A stretch of 64,000 nucleotides of DNA from Heterocephalus glaber (lineage: Eukaryota > Chordata > Mammalia > Rodentia > Bathyergidae): NCBI RefSeq assembly GCF_000247695.1, contig NW_004624781.1, positions 7,261,372-7,325,371 on the forward strand, in the 5' to 3' direction. The notes beneath the pieces are model-generated. The model had not been told where the DNA came from, searched no databases, and worked only from the letters and a program-made list of their open reading frames with translations. Made by a program: the position numbers and the translations under genes. This document shows positions 51,846-62,124 of this stretch, piece by piece. How positions within the stretch are numbered: position 1 is the first letter of the stretch; the number at the start of each line of letters is the position of its first letter.

Positions 51846-52310
51846 ACAGCTGTGTCCTTTGGAAAAAATGAATAAGTGCATCCTATGTCCTTCTGCAAGA
51901 TTTGATGCACCAACGTTTCCAAGCGATGAGCTTCCGGAATCACCCTCCCTCCGGGACAGTGAGGAGGGAAGTCGTGGTGAGTTAGCGCCCTCTGCCGACC
52001 ATCTCTCTAAAGACATCAGAATGACAGACCAGGAGGGGCCCCTTGCTCCCTGAGGTCCCAAGTACCCTCCCCTAGTACTATACAGGCCCAGGAGAATGGT
52101 GAGCACCTCCCTGAGTCTCCTTGGTCTCCTCACAATGCCGAGACTGGGCAGTGACTCCCTGTGAAAGTGGCAGCAACTAGAAGGAGCCTAAGAAAGAGAT
52201 TTTGAGAAATAAAGGAATAGACTCCCATTGCCACATTGCAACATACCTTATTCATTTCTGCAAATAAGCCTTAGCATTTCAGAATTCTAGCAATTAAAAA
52301 ATAGATTCCT
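51846..52310. other. Intergenic, nothing recognised
   Basis: Unique sequence. Confidence 0.35.
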
Positions 52311-52393
52311 GGGCCAGGTATTTAGCTCAGTGGCACCGCACCTGCTTCGCGAGTGCAAGGTCCTGAGTTCAATCCCCAGTACCAAAAAAAAAA
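52311..52393 (+). repeat. ID SINE
   Basis: agattcctgg before and agattcttga after. Confidence 0.88.
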
Positions 52394-52472
52394 AAGATTC
52401 TTGAGTCCACTCTAGCCTACTTTATCAAAATCCTAAGGGGGTGAAAAAAAAACCTTAGGGGGGCTAAGGTTT

Positions 52473-53036
52473 ATTAGTTTGTTTTTGAGACAGGCCCTTG
52501 CTATGTAGCTCAGGCTGGGCTTGAACTCATAGCAATCCACCTGCTTCAGCCTCCTGAATGCTAGGATTACAGCTGTGTGCTACCACATCCAATTTAAGAT
52601 TTGTGTTTGGGACTGTGTTAGGGTTGGGCTGTCTTTCTGACTTGAACCTAGGGGTGCCCTACACTGTCCCACCACTGAGACACAGCCACAGCCCTTTTTA
52701 TTTATTTTTAAATTTTGGTTTGATTTGGTTTTGATTTTTTGAGTTAGAGTCTTGCTATGTAGTCTAAGCAAGCTTTAAATTCACTATGTTTTCTTTGTTT
52801 GTTGTTTGAGACGGGCTCTCACTGTGTAGTTCAGGCTAGCCCTGAACTCACTAGGCAGCCCAGGCTGCCCTCGAACTTGTGGCACTCCTCCTACCTCAGC
52901 CTCCCGAGTGCTGGGATTACAAGTGTGCACCATCACGCCTGGCTTTAAATTCATTATGTAACCTAGGCTGGCCTTGAACTCACAATCTTCTGCCTCACAA
53001 CTGGGCTCACAGATGTATGCCACCATACCTGGCTTC
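52473..53036 (-). repeat. Nested antisense SINEs: B1 (52473-52592), ID-like/B1 dimer (about 52610-52789 and 52942-53036) carrying an inner B1 (52790-52941)
   Basis: GCTTTAAATTCACTATGT (52772-52789) and GCTTTAAATTCATTATGT (52942-52959) bracket the inner B1, which therefore postdates the outer element. Confidence 0.85.
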
Positions 53037-53037
53037 T

Positions 53038-53228
53038 TTTTTTTTTTTTTGGTACCGGGGATCGAACTCAGGACCTTGTGCTTGTGAGGCAGGTGGCGGC
53101 ACCACTGAGCTAAATCCCTGGCCCTGGCTTTTTGTTTTTGTTTTTTTTGGTACCGGGGATCGAACTCAGGACCTTGTGCTTGTGAGGCAGGTGGCGGCAC
53201 CACTGAGCTAAATCCCTGGCCCTGGCTT
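53038..53228 (-). repeat. Two identical ID SINE copies in tandem
   Basis: 53051-53130 and 53149-53228 are identical over 80 nt, offset 98 nt, separated only by a T-rich head. Each ends in the target sequence ctggctt. Confidence 0.93.
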
Positions 53229-53580
53229 ATTTTTTATTTTGAGACAGGATCTTGCTAAATCCCCTAGACTGGCCTTGAACTTTAAATCCTTCTACCTTGG
53301 ACTCCCAAGTTTAGGTTTTTAAAAAACTTTTCTTGGTACGGGGGATTGAACTCAGGACCTTGCGCTTGCAAGGCAAGCGGTGGAACCACTAGCTAAATCC
53401 CCAGCCCTTGGTATATTTTAACACTCTGTTGGTAATTTTTTCTTTTCTTTTTTGAGACAGGGACTCACTGTGCAGTTTAACTCACTATGGAGCCCAGGCT
53501 AGCCTTGAACTCACGGTGATCTTCCTGCCTTAGCCTCCCAAATTCTGGGATTACTGGCATGTGCCACCATGTCTGGCTTT
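53229..53580 (-). repeat. B1 fragment (53229-53312), ID (53322-53406), B1 (53438-53580)
   Basis: The ID has lost two bases in box A (accactagctaaatcc). The last B1 carries the duplication. Confidence 0.82.
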
Positions 53581-54465
53581 TGTCAGTAATTCTTAAGTAA
53601 AGAGGGATGGTGATCCATTGCATTAATGGAATGATAGTTTTTTAGTCCTTGGAGTGAGATATTTCTGGGTAAGGGATGCAGATTCTGCAGACCACTGAAA
53701 TCTCACCAGCTTTTGAAGAAGGGAATAGGGAAATAATGGAAACCTCTCTGGAAATTTAAGTTTGAGTTCCAGTCTGCTGTTACTTTGAGCTTTAGGTCTC
53801 AAAACTTCTGTGAATCAGTTTTCTAGACTGTGAAACTGAAATGCTGATAAAAACAATACCTCACTAGGCTGTTGTGTGAATCAGATGAGAATATAGATGT
53901 GAAAGCTCTTTGCAAAGTTCTAGATGATGTTATGAGTATTATTTTGCATCTCACATCACCTATAGACACAAGCCTTTATTTTTTAGTCCCTAGCTTTTAC
54001 AATATAAATATGGAATCCCTCAATCTTCATATTTAGCTTTACATTCTGCCAGGGAAGATCAATGCCTGCCTGTATAAAGGAACAGCATTTAGCCATGAAA
54101 ATAAATATCTTCATTCAGAAGATACAAGGATTCCCCGCAGAATTCTGGCTGCCAGTAGTACCAGGGTTTCTGGTGGAGGAGAAGCTGAGATATTTATGTT
54201 TAGCAAAAGGATTCTTGAGTCCAAAAAAAAAAAAAAAAGGTTGAGAAACAGTTTTAAAATCAGGCTGTCTTTCTGATTCATTATATGACCCTGGTGATGT
54301 TTTATAGGCCTGTTTCCTCGTCTGAAAAATTCATCACTGATATTAGATGACTCACTGAGTCTAATCTGTAAAAATATTTTTCACAGCCACTCACAATACT
54401 CACAGTTCTGGGAGGTAAAATCAAGTATAAAAGGAGAAAATAAACATTACATAAAATGAAAACCC
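53581..54465. other. Intergenic with MIR (about 53780-53945, +)
   Basis: cagttttctagactgtgaaactg, ctcactaggctgttgtgtgaatcag and gtgaaagctctttgcaaag follow MIR. 54285-54345 (tgaccctggtgatg, ctgtttcctcgtctgaaaa) may be another piece. An A15 run is near 54223. Confidence 0.6.
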
Positions 54466-54468
54466 TAG

Positions 54469-54666
54469 GGCTGGGGATTTAGCTCAGTGGTTCTGCCACC
54501 TGCTTCACAAGCACAAGGACCTGAGTTCGATCTCCGGCCCAAAAAAGAAAAAGAAAAAGAAAAAAAAACATTATGTCCTTTGGGCTGGGGATTTAGCTCA
54601 GTGGTTCCAGTGCCTGCCTTGCAAGCACAAGGTCCTGAGTTCAATCCCTGGTACCCCCCCCCCAAA
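54469..54666 (+). repeat. Two ID SINEs in the same orientation (54469-54569, 54582-54666)
   Basis: Only about 12 nt separate the tail of the first from the second. The first lacks the ggtac junction (ctccggccc); the second ends in C10. Confidence 0.9.
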
Positions 54667-54669
54667 AGG

Positions 54670-55480
54670 AAAGAAAACACTAAAAGCTGTGTGCCTTCAG
54701 CTATCCAAAATGAAACATGTAAATAACTCAAAATAAGGAGTCAGGTCTTCCAGTGAAACTATGTGAACTGGACAGTTGCATCTGACTCTTTTAAAATCAT
54801 CTTTTTTAACCTGTCAGAAAAGAGCTGAAAGTGTGATATAGAAGTGTTTTGTCTCAAAGAGCTGATATGGTGTAGTCCTAGGTATTTACCATTCATTTCC
54901 CGATGCAGGATCCATTTTATCACAAGGGAAATCTCAAATGGCCATGTGATTCTGAACCAGAATTTGAGAGGATGACCTAATGGGAACCTGACCAGAGGTT
55001 TTCCTGGCAATGCTGAGTAGGAGAGAAGTCCTAGTTTACCTCTGGAGCTCTGCTACTCTTTGTCCAGACCCCAAGCTCTGCTCCATCTCATAGCTACACA
55101 GCCACATCCTGGTGCAAGGACCTGTTCCAGCCTGTGAATTTCAGAGCAGGGAACAAACATTTATAAATTGGAATGTGCTCCTTTACCCAACAGCCAAGCA
55201 CTTCCTAAAGAATGACCATGGACTTTTCTCTCGCTTTTTTTGACTTTGGACTTTTGAACAATTTCAAACACAGATGTTATTTTATTTAAATGACATACAT
55301 TGTTTTCATATACCATTTGGGGTGTCTTGGTGTAACCCCACCGCACAACTTCCCTAGTTTGAACACCACTATAAGGTGGTCCATCTGTGCCCCTATGAGG
55401 TGTAAGCACTGAAGAGCCCTGAACAAAGTTAGTGTTGCTTCAGGCTCTTTGGCTGCTGATCCCAAAAGTCCAAGGACTGT
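54670..55480. other. Intergenic, nothing recognised
   Basis: Unique AT-rich sequence. Confidence 0.35.
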
Positions 55481-55481
55481 A

Positions 55482-55668
55482 TTGAGCTGAGTGTGGTGAC
55501 ACACACCTGTAATCCAGACACTGGGAGGTTGAGCCAGGAGGATCATAGGTTCAAATTCAGCCTGGGCAACTCGGGGACTTAGTGAGACCCTGTCTCAAAA
55601 TAAAAAATAAAAAGGGTTAGATATATAGCTCAGTGGGAAGGCCCTGGGTTCAGACACCAGTACAAAAA
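55482..55668 (+). repeat. B1-dID SINE
   Basis: Both halves are clear and the flanks aaaagtccaaggact (55464) and agagtccaagtact (about 55668) form a duplication, showing that the dimer moved as one unit. Confidence 0.86.
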
Positions 55669-55669
55669 G

Positions 55670-56595
55670 AGTCCAAGTACTCTCACCAGCAAAGCACAGT
55701 TCTGAGGATGCATTGAAATGCATCAAAACTACCAAATTTGGGTTGCCTCTTTGTTGAAACCATCACTGGCCAGAGACCCAGAGCCACATGACCCTTGTAC
55801 ACACTACTGACAAAAAGTTAATCTGAGCTGTGTACAGCTCCCCGTTTTGTACTTTCTAGGGCAAAGTCTACACTCCGCTGATTAGGTAACCACTGGGAAC
55901 CTTCCTAGACAGCCACTGGTATTAACTATTGTATAAGTTAATAAAATTTGTCTCCTAACATTTTGTTCTTGTTAAGTGTAACTTGATCTTTTTATGGACA
56001 GGATTTTCTGAAGACACCATCCCAGCAGGCAAAAGTATCGCAGGGAAATAAGCACTTAATCAAATGTTTACTGAACTTCTACTATGGTTCAGTCCCAAAT
56101 ATATAACAAAGTACCTGCCTTCAAAGAGCTCATCGACCAGTTGAGAATATAAGGCTAAATGCACAAGACATCAGCCCATAAATATAATCAAATGCTCAGT
56201 CACTCTGGGAATAATACAAAGTTATATTATACCACATGTAGGGACAGCCCACTTCATTTTACCACTGTCATATACTTATGTTTTACTTAGTGTCTTTCCT
56301 CATTAGAATGGAAGCCCCATGAGTGAAGAAACATTTTTGTTTCTTCAGTACTATTTCTCAGCACCTAGCATGTAACTGGTGCTAAGTAAATTATTTGTTG
56401 ATTGAACAAATGAGAAGTCCCATCCCTAGACCAGAAAAAGGGAGGGGTTCCTGGAGCAGTGGTGCCCCTAGTTGAGGCTTGATCTAACTACACCTTTATT
56501 CAGCTTGCTTTATTGCAATCTTTGCTATCCATAGATACTGACAAGCAACCTCCTCCTCCTTCTCTTCTTCCTTTTTTAAAAATTTTTTTAATTTT
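55670..56595. other. Intergenic; L2-like 3' end at about 56290-56415 (+)
   Basis: agaatggaagccccatgagtg, cacctagcatgtaactggtgc and ttatttgttgattgaacaaatg match the L2 3' tail. The preceding segment from 56060 (gagctcatcgaccag) may be L2 or MIR. Confidence 0.6.
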
Positions 56596-56596
56596 T

Positions 56597-56826
56597 AAAA
56601 TTTTTTGGTACCGGGGATTGAACTCGGGTCCTTGCGCAGCAGGCAGAGAAACCACTGAGCTAAACCCCTGGCCCTCTTCTTCTTTTTTTTGAGACAGGAT
56701 CTCATTATGTAGTTTAGGCTGGCCTTGAACTCACTGTATAGCCCAGGCTGGCCTTGAACTCACAGCAATCCTCCTGCCTCATCCTCCCGAGTACTAGGAT
56801 CACAGGCGTGTGCCACCACATCCGAC
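56597..56826 (-). repeat. ID (56597-56674) and B1 with duplication (56682-56826)
   Basis: The ID has a deletion around its anticodon arm (cttgcgcagcagg). Confidence 0.85.
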
Positions 56827-57049
56827 CTCCAGTTTTCAAACAAAATCTCAATAAATGAAAAAGATAAACACAGAGCTGGTCTGCCTGGCTTTAGGGTGGT
56901 GTGGGGGTAGAAATCGGAGGAGATCCCTGCACGTCTTTCCCTCACCACAACTACAGAGGTAATAGCTTCTGTGACAAATTAGGAATACAGTTTGAAGACA
57001 CTCAACTGAGGAAACTTTGGAGATCCTTCTTTCTCAAAATTCTGTTAAT

Positions 57050-57132
57050 GGGGCCAGGGATTTAGCTCAGTGGTGCCACCGCCTGCCTCCCAAGCAGAAG
57101 ATCCTGAGTTCGATCCCCAGTACCAAAAAAAA
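57050..57132 (+). repeat. ID SINE
   Basis: ggggccagggatttagctcag to cgatccccagtacc plus A8. Confidence 0.9.
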
Positions 57133-57217
57133 TGTTTTTTGTATTAATGGAGGCAACTGAGGAAATACTGGTTTGCAGTGAAGAAGATTGGAGCCTTCCT
57201 TTAGTCTCTGCCCTCCC

Positions 57218-57398
57218 ATATGGCCTACTGGGGAATGAAACTAGAGCCTTCACGTTGAACTATATCCCCACCCCTTTTTAGTTTTTATTTTTGAGACACA
57301 GCTCACTAAGTCATTAAATTGCCAAGGCTGGGCCCAAACTTGCAATTCTACTGCCTCAGCAGTGCTGGGATTACAGGCATGACCCATCATGCCTGACT
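57218..57398 (-). repeat. B1-dID SINE
   Basis: ctggggaatgaaactagagcc, gaactatatccccaccc, linker, B1 half ending catcatgcctgact. Confidence 0.77.
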
Positions 57399-57399
57399 G

Positions 57400-58170
57400 G
57401 CCTCTGCCACTTTAACCTGAGGAAGTACCAGGAGTCGGCTCCCCAAGGGAGAAAGAACCGTATGGCCTGGGTCAAGCCATGCCCCTTCTTACAGACAGTG
57501 CCAGGGAACTAGAAGCCACATTTTTCTGCCGGAGGTCGATGAGGGTGAATTGACTTGTGTGACCTGGTGTTGGCCCCGGCCTGACTGTCACTCCCAGGTT
57601 CTCCTTCTCCAAAGCTCAGACCTAAACGTGCTCAAGCTCACCTAGCAATTTTCTGGGGTCAGAGTCAATCACTCTTATGCATAAGGTAAATAATTAGTAT
57701 AAGATTGGAAATGGATCTGATTCATTTATCGCCATTGTCTACCTTGTGCAGATAATCTATTTGCTTTGTTGTTTCTTTTCTTACTTTTTCTTGGATTTGC
57801 TTTAACTGTGCATAGGAGGCAGGCCCTGCAGACACTCCGGGCAGAGGGTAACAGAAGGATCCATAAAGGGACTTTACTAGGGTGTGATCACATTTTTAGA
57901 TTGTGAAGAACCCTTGCACAGGAAAGAGCTGAAAGCTTAATCATCACTAGGCTTGAAAGAGCAAGGAAAGGGGCTATCACCTTCCAACAGTTGTTGCTCA
58001 TAGAATTAGGTCAAGATACCACTTCAACGCCATAAAAATGAGGAAACCAAAGATGACCCCAAAAATTCGGGATGTGCAATCCCTGAGGGAAGGAACATAT
58101 TGAAGTGTAAGTGTCTAGGGGCTGCCAAGTCATTTTACGTATAGATGGATATGGATGGATGGATGGGGGC
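57400..58170. other. Intergenic, nothing recognised
   Basis: Unique sequence, with a short (GGAT)n run at 58146-58165. Confidence 0.4.
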
Positions 58171-58171
58171 G

Positions 58172-58249
58172 AGGGTGTTGGGGACTGAACGCAGGGCCCC
58201 AGGGCACACTAAGCAAGTGCTCTAAAACCGAGAAATACCTCCAATCCCC
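58172..58249 (-). repeat. Old-type ID-like fragment
   Basis: gttggggactgaacgcagggccccagg to agcaagtgctctaaaacc: antisense of a classical ID sequence. It ends where the LTR begins. Confidence 0.62.
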
Positions 58250-58937
58250 TGAGTCACTTTAAAGACTCCTCCTGGGGGCACCTAAACCATCTGTCTCGCT
58301 TTGAAATTCCCTGCTGTAAGACCGCTGTCTTTACCAAAAGCTCTGAGGAGCTGACTATAGTGAAGCACACCCAGGGATCCCAGCGGTGCCTCCAGAATGT
58401 AAGACCAAAGGCCTTACCAAATGCTTCAAGCAGCTGGAGTGGAGCACACCCAGGGATCCCAGCGGTGCCTCCAGAATGTAAGACCAAAGGCCTTACCAAA
58501 TGCTCCAAGGAGCTGACTGCAACGAAGAACACCAGGGAAGGAACACACCGGACAAATTGGAAAGTGAAACAGACCTTAGTCTGGCCAGACGGCACTCCCA
58601 AAGCAAAGTAGCTTCGAGAGAGGCCTAGTCCAGAGTCCGAGGCTCTTTTTATACGGGCTTGCAGGGGAGTTAACAGGCGAAATTTACAGAAGAAGGAACA
58701 AAGGTTTAGTGGTCTTACATTTGTATGTTAATTAGCCTGACATGTACTGTTAGTCAGCAGATGCTTTGTAGATTGGTTTATAGATAGTGGTGTCCGGAAC
58801 AAAGGGTTGGATAATTACGACTGATAGGGATCTTATCTAGTGTCCCGAAACTAAGAAGCATCTTTATCTATTTACTCACATTCAATCACAGGTGGGGCTA
58901 GGGGAGTTTTATGATTACAGAGTTATGCAGTCTTACA
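58250..58937 (-). mobile_element. Probable solo ERV LTR, antisense, next to the CLPX promoter
   Basis: Read on the minus strand the block starts TGTAAGACTGCATAAC and ends AAAGTGACTCA (TG...CA ends), has a TATAAAAAG box (58645-58653) about 285 nt from its start, and downstream carries ggtgtgttccttccctggtg and repeated ggtcttacattctggaggc segments reminiscent of class I LTR R/U5 regions. About 688 nt, a usual LTR size. No matching 4-6 bp duplication was found at the ends and no internal viral genes are present. Confidence 0.5.
58315..58540. repeat. Tandem repeat, period about 79-83 nt, 2.7 copies
   Basis: Units 58315-58397, 58398-58476 and 58477-about 58540. The last two share over 60 identical bases from cacacccagggatcccagcg through ttaccaaatgct; the first is diverged. 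It lies in the R/U5-like part of the LTR. Confidence 0.9.
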
Positions 58938-58989
58938 CTGCCGCCTCTGAAAAATAACCCGGCGAAAAGCTTAACTACAACGGGCTCAG

Positions 58990-59005
58990 ACTACTCCCAG
59001 CGTGC
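58990..59005 (+). promoter_or_regulatory. CLPX: ZNF143/THAP11-like element ACTACTCCCAGCGTGC
   Basis: The CTCCCAGCGTGC core matches the CCCAG-N-RTGC part of the SBS motif common in CpG promoters of housekeeping genes, but the ACTACA half is shortened by three bases relative to the usual spacing. Candidate only. Confidence 0.4.
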
Positions 59006-59047
59006 ACCCTTCCGCGTCTAAAACCTTTCAGCTTCGAGATCAAGGAG

Positions 59048-59058
59048 CTTCCGGAAAG
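59048..59058 (+). promoter_or_regulatory. CLPX: ETS/GABP (NRF-2) site CTTCCGGAAAG
   Basis: TTCCGGAA is a perfect palindrome, so an ETS core GGAA is present on both strands. GABP sites are typical of nuclear genes for mitochondrial proteins, which fits CLPX. Confidence 0.5.
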
Positions 59059-59464
59059 TTTGCGTGTCGGGACATTTGGGGCTAGCCGCTTGCCGTAGCG
59101 CGCTCATTGGCGCCCTGGTCACCGCCCCCTTTCCTCACGTTGAGGTCTCAAGCACGCACGCTCACGCGTGCCCACACCCCCTCCCTGGGCCTAGGGCGCA
59201 GGCGCGCGCACGCTCCAAGGGCCCGGTAGCCGGGGGTGGGTGGGGGAGGAGGAGGAGGGTAAGGGAGGAGGCAGAGGATCCTAGTGGGGTAAGGCGGTGG
59301 GACCCGCTGAGCGATCCGGGTTGGCTACCTGTCGAGTGCACTCTGTATCCGGCTTCGGGCCAACAGGAGGGTTCGATACCACGTCAGCGCGCCCCGCGAG
59401 TAGGAGTCGGTCGGCCTAGACCCTGAGGTCAGCAAGGGGAAGTCCCGGCCTAAACCCGGCCGAG

Positions 59465-59543
59465 ATGTCCAGCTGCGGCGCTTGCACTTGCGGCGCGGCT
59501 GCGGCCCGGCTCATCACCACCTCGCTAGTCTCGACGCAGAGAG
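59465..59543 (+). CDS. CLPX: CLPX exon 1, partial gene: mitochondrial ATP-dependent Clp protease ATPase subunit
   Basis: Encodes MSSCGACTCGAAAARLITTS and six more residues plus one base, then donor GAG|GTAAGA at 59544. It matches the remembered human CLPX N-terminus with about five substitutions in 26 residues. The segment is rich in Ala, Ser, Thr and Arg with no acidic residue, as expected of a mitochondrial presequence. The full protein is a AAA+ unfoldase that feeds substrates to ClpP in the mitochondrial matrix and also activates ALAS for heme synthesis. Exon 2 and all ATPase motifs lie outside the window. Start context ccgagATGt has G at -3. Order and strand next to CILP agree with the human locus. 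Confidence 0.93.
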
Positions 59544-60299
59544 GTAAGAAAGGGGTCTGCGCCAGAGCCCGTGGCCCGGGGGGAGCGGACCGGTCGACTG
59601 ATGGGGACTCGAGGAGGGTGCGAGGCTTGTCCCGCCCGAAACCCCCACCTTCCCGGTTGGATAGGGGCTCTCCTAGCCGCTGGAGCAGCGGTTTCCCCAA
59701 TTTGAAGGAAACCCCGTTTGTTCTTGCCTGCCCACGCGCTCGCAGGCCTCCTGATTTGGAGCCGGAATGCAGCCACTTCCCATAAACTCTGAAAGAGACG
59801 CAAAGTGTCCTCGGACGCTATCAGCCCGCCCTGGTTCCCCCTCGGGAATGTCGGGGGCTCCGGGAGGGGCCGGGCTGAGGAGTTGTCACTTTTGGGATCA
59901 CTTCGGGGCGCCCAGCCGGAGATCCGGGACGGGACGCCGGCTGCATGACACTCGCGGTGTCACTGTCATTGTGTGGTCGTCAACACTGGAACATAAACAG
60001 GCCTCAGAATACTTCCCGGCAACGGGCAGATCTCGGGGCCCGCGGGGAAGCAGCCGCGGAAGTTTGGGGAAACGACGGCTGGATTGATTTTGAAATACTT
60101 AGCCGTATCCACAGTAGCTTGCCAGCTTCCTAGTTTGTCGGCCTTGATATTTTCCCAAGAGTGGCTCTTGTTTACCTGTCCTGTTTATCTAGAGCTCTGA
60201 AGGAATGGCAAGCGCTCCAGCCAAGAGATTCCGGAAAAGAAACCATTTTTCTCTTCCCAGATCTATGAATATCAAGACTATGAGTCTAGATCCATTTAT

Positions 60300-60408
60300 T
60301 TATTTATTATTTTGAGACAGGGTCTCGCTGTGTACTTGGCTTTGAACTCCCTCAGATCCCCCTGTCTCTCAAGTGCTGGGCTTACTGGCGTGTGCCACCA
60401 AGCCCAGC
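60300..60408 (-). repeat. B1 SINE in CLPX intron 1
   Basis: Perfect 13-bp duplication TAGATCCATTTAT at 60287-60299 and 60409-60421. Confidence 0.9.
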
Positions 60409-60421
60409 TAGATCCATTTAT

Positions 60422-61175
60422 AGTCACCAACTCCTAGACAAATTTGTTATGGTTTATCAGTTTATGGCCCTTGGATAAATTTCTTAAACTTTTGGTTATA
60501 AAATCCTTATCCTTTACTATGCCCTGACAGTTTATTTACTACACAGAAATGACATGGGATATTGTGGGTGGAACATTTTGTAAAATATATACATGGAAGG
60601 GAGTGAATGGGGCCAAAATATTGTTAAAACTAGTAGTCCCAGTTCTAAGAAAGATGTCCCAGTTCCAAAAATTTGATTTGTAAACTCTTGAAAGTGACAG
60701 ATCGTTTTTAACCAGTTTATTTGGCATACATTTGTTGAGAACCTACTGTGTGCCAGGCCTTTTGATGCTGGAAGTAGTGAATAAGTCCTTACCTTCATAT
60801 TTATATCTGGTGGAGTAGAAAAATATTAGTAGCATTTCTAAAGGTGGATAAAGTATTTGCGTGTTCTTTTTGGGCAGGAAAGCCTTTGAGAAATTTCTTG
60901 ATCTGTTCTAGTTAAGAGTCCCTGAAAATTATGAATTATAGGAAATAAGTGGTTATTAATTTCAAAAAAATCCACTGTTTTCTTTTAAAATTTAAATGTA
61001 TCTATTGTACAGATACATAATTAGGTAAACCAACGCAAATTAATGGTTTATTATTTACTTATCTATCCATTAATAAAGTTTGCGGGAGACTTACAGAAAT
61101 ACAGAACCATTGTTTTCCTCTTAAAGAAGTAAATTAAGCTTCAAATCTGAGACTGAACCCCATATCATACAGTAT
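60422..61175. other. CLPX intron 1, unique AT-rich part
   Basis: 60725-60800 (tgagaacctactgtgtgccagg) is an L2/MIR-like trace. Nothing else recognised. Confidence 0.4.
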
Positions 61176-61177
61176 TT

Positions 61178-61541
61178 TTTAAGTGGTGCTGGAGATTGAG
61201 CCCAGGACCTTTGCACAGAGCTACATCCTTAGTCTTTAAAATTTTTTTTTTATTTTGAGCTGGGTGTGGTGGCACATACCTGTAATCCCAGCATGCAGAA
61301 AGTTGAGGCAGGAGGTGAGTTAAGACCAGCCTGAATTACAGAGCAAGATCCTATCTCAAAAAACAGCTGGGCATGGTGCCACAGTCCTATACTCCCAGCA
61401 TTCAGGAGGTTGTGGCAGGAGACCCTGTCTCAAAACAAACAAAAATAGCAAAGATTTTTTGAGACAGGATCTCACCAGTTTGCCAGGCTGGCTTTGAATT
61501 TATAATCTTCCTGCTTCTGCATGTACCACCATGCTTGACTT
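61178..61541. repeat. Antisense B1-dID interrupted by two sense B1 copies
   Basis: Outer element: ID half 61178-61257 and B1 half 61455-61541. Inner sense B1 pieces: 61259-61362 and 61364-61437, the second lacking its middle. Confidence 0.72.
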
Positions 61542-61721
61542 AATTTACAATTCTTATAAACATTAAAATTTAAGAATTTCTCATCAAAATACCTGTAATT
61601 TTCTAACAAGAGATAGTGGGAGAATTCTCAGTGTAACTGATTAAGAATTTAAGAATAGAAGAGTTGATTTCTGAACTTCTAAATAATTTCCATGGACTTG
61701 TCTTACCTAGCTAGACTTTTT

Positions 61722-61792
61722 CTTGGAGGAATTGAACCCAGTGCTTCACAAATGTTAGGCAAGTGCTTACTGTTGAGCTACATCTGCAGCCC
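61722..61792 (-). repeat. Old-type ID-like fragment
   Basis: ttggaggaattgaacccagtgc, aggcaagtgcttactgttgagctac. Confidence 0.68.
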
Positions 61793-62032
61793 ATCATGCT
61801 AGACCTTCTTTCTTTCTTTTTTTAAGCAAAACATTTATTGGTACATTTTAGATACACAAAATGATAACACTCATAGGGAATTTGCATCTGTACCTGATCT
61901 GTCCTGCCTCTTTTTTTTTTCCCTTTTCCGCCTTCCCCTGGACTCCCTCCCTGTATAAAAGGTTTGTTTCCATTTTTTCTTGTCCCTTCCTTCCTTTATC
62001 CCTTCTCCCTCCCTGTTTCTCTTCCCTCTTCC

Positions 62033-62124
62033 GTTTTTTTTTTTTTTTTGGTACCTGGGATCAAACGGGGGACCTTGCACTTGCGAGGGAGGCAGTGGAA
62101 CCACTGAGCTAAATCTCCAGCCCT
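62033..62124 (-). repeat. ID SINE in CLPX intron 1
   Basis: T17 head; ctcttccctcttccg before and ctctcttcccttttg after form an imperfect duplication. The surrounding 61810-62350 may be old antisense LINE tail (ttattttacttaagagtatgg). Confidence 0.88.

Larger units (their letters stand above)
58940..60090 (+). promoter_or_regulatory. CLPX: CpG-island promoter of CLPX
   Basis: CpG density rises abruptly from about 58965 and stays high through exon 1 to about 60080. There is no TATA box. Candidate elements: the core at 58990-59005, palindromic ETS site at 59049-59056, reverse CCAAT (ATTGG) at 59106-59110, a GC box at 59122-59129, and a G-rich run at 59231-59266. This is the architecture of a ubiquitously expressed nuclear gene for a mitochondrial protein. 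The TSS cannot be placed exactly; somewhere between about 59050 and 59440. Confidence 0.85.

Noticed and set aside
53038..53228. CRISPR-like direct repeat
   Set aside because: Only two units, each a SINE with T head; eukaryotic context.
59064..59426. 120-codon frame upstream of CLPX
   Set aside because: Low-complexity product of CpG-rich promoter DNA (Pro/Arg/Gly-rich); no similarity to a known protein and would end before the CLPX start.
59767..60087. 106-codon frame in CLPX intron 1
   Set aside because: CpG-island flank, no splice or domain support.
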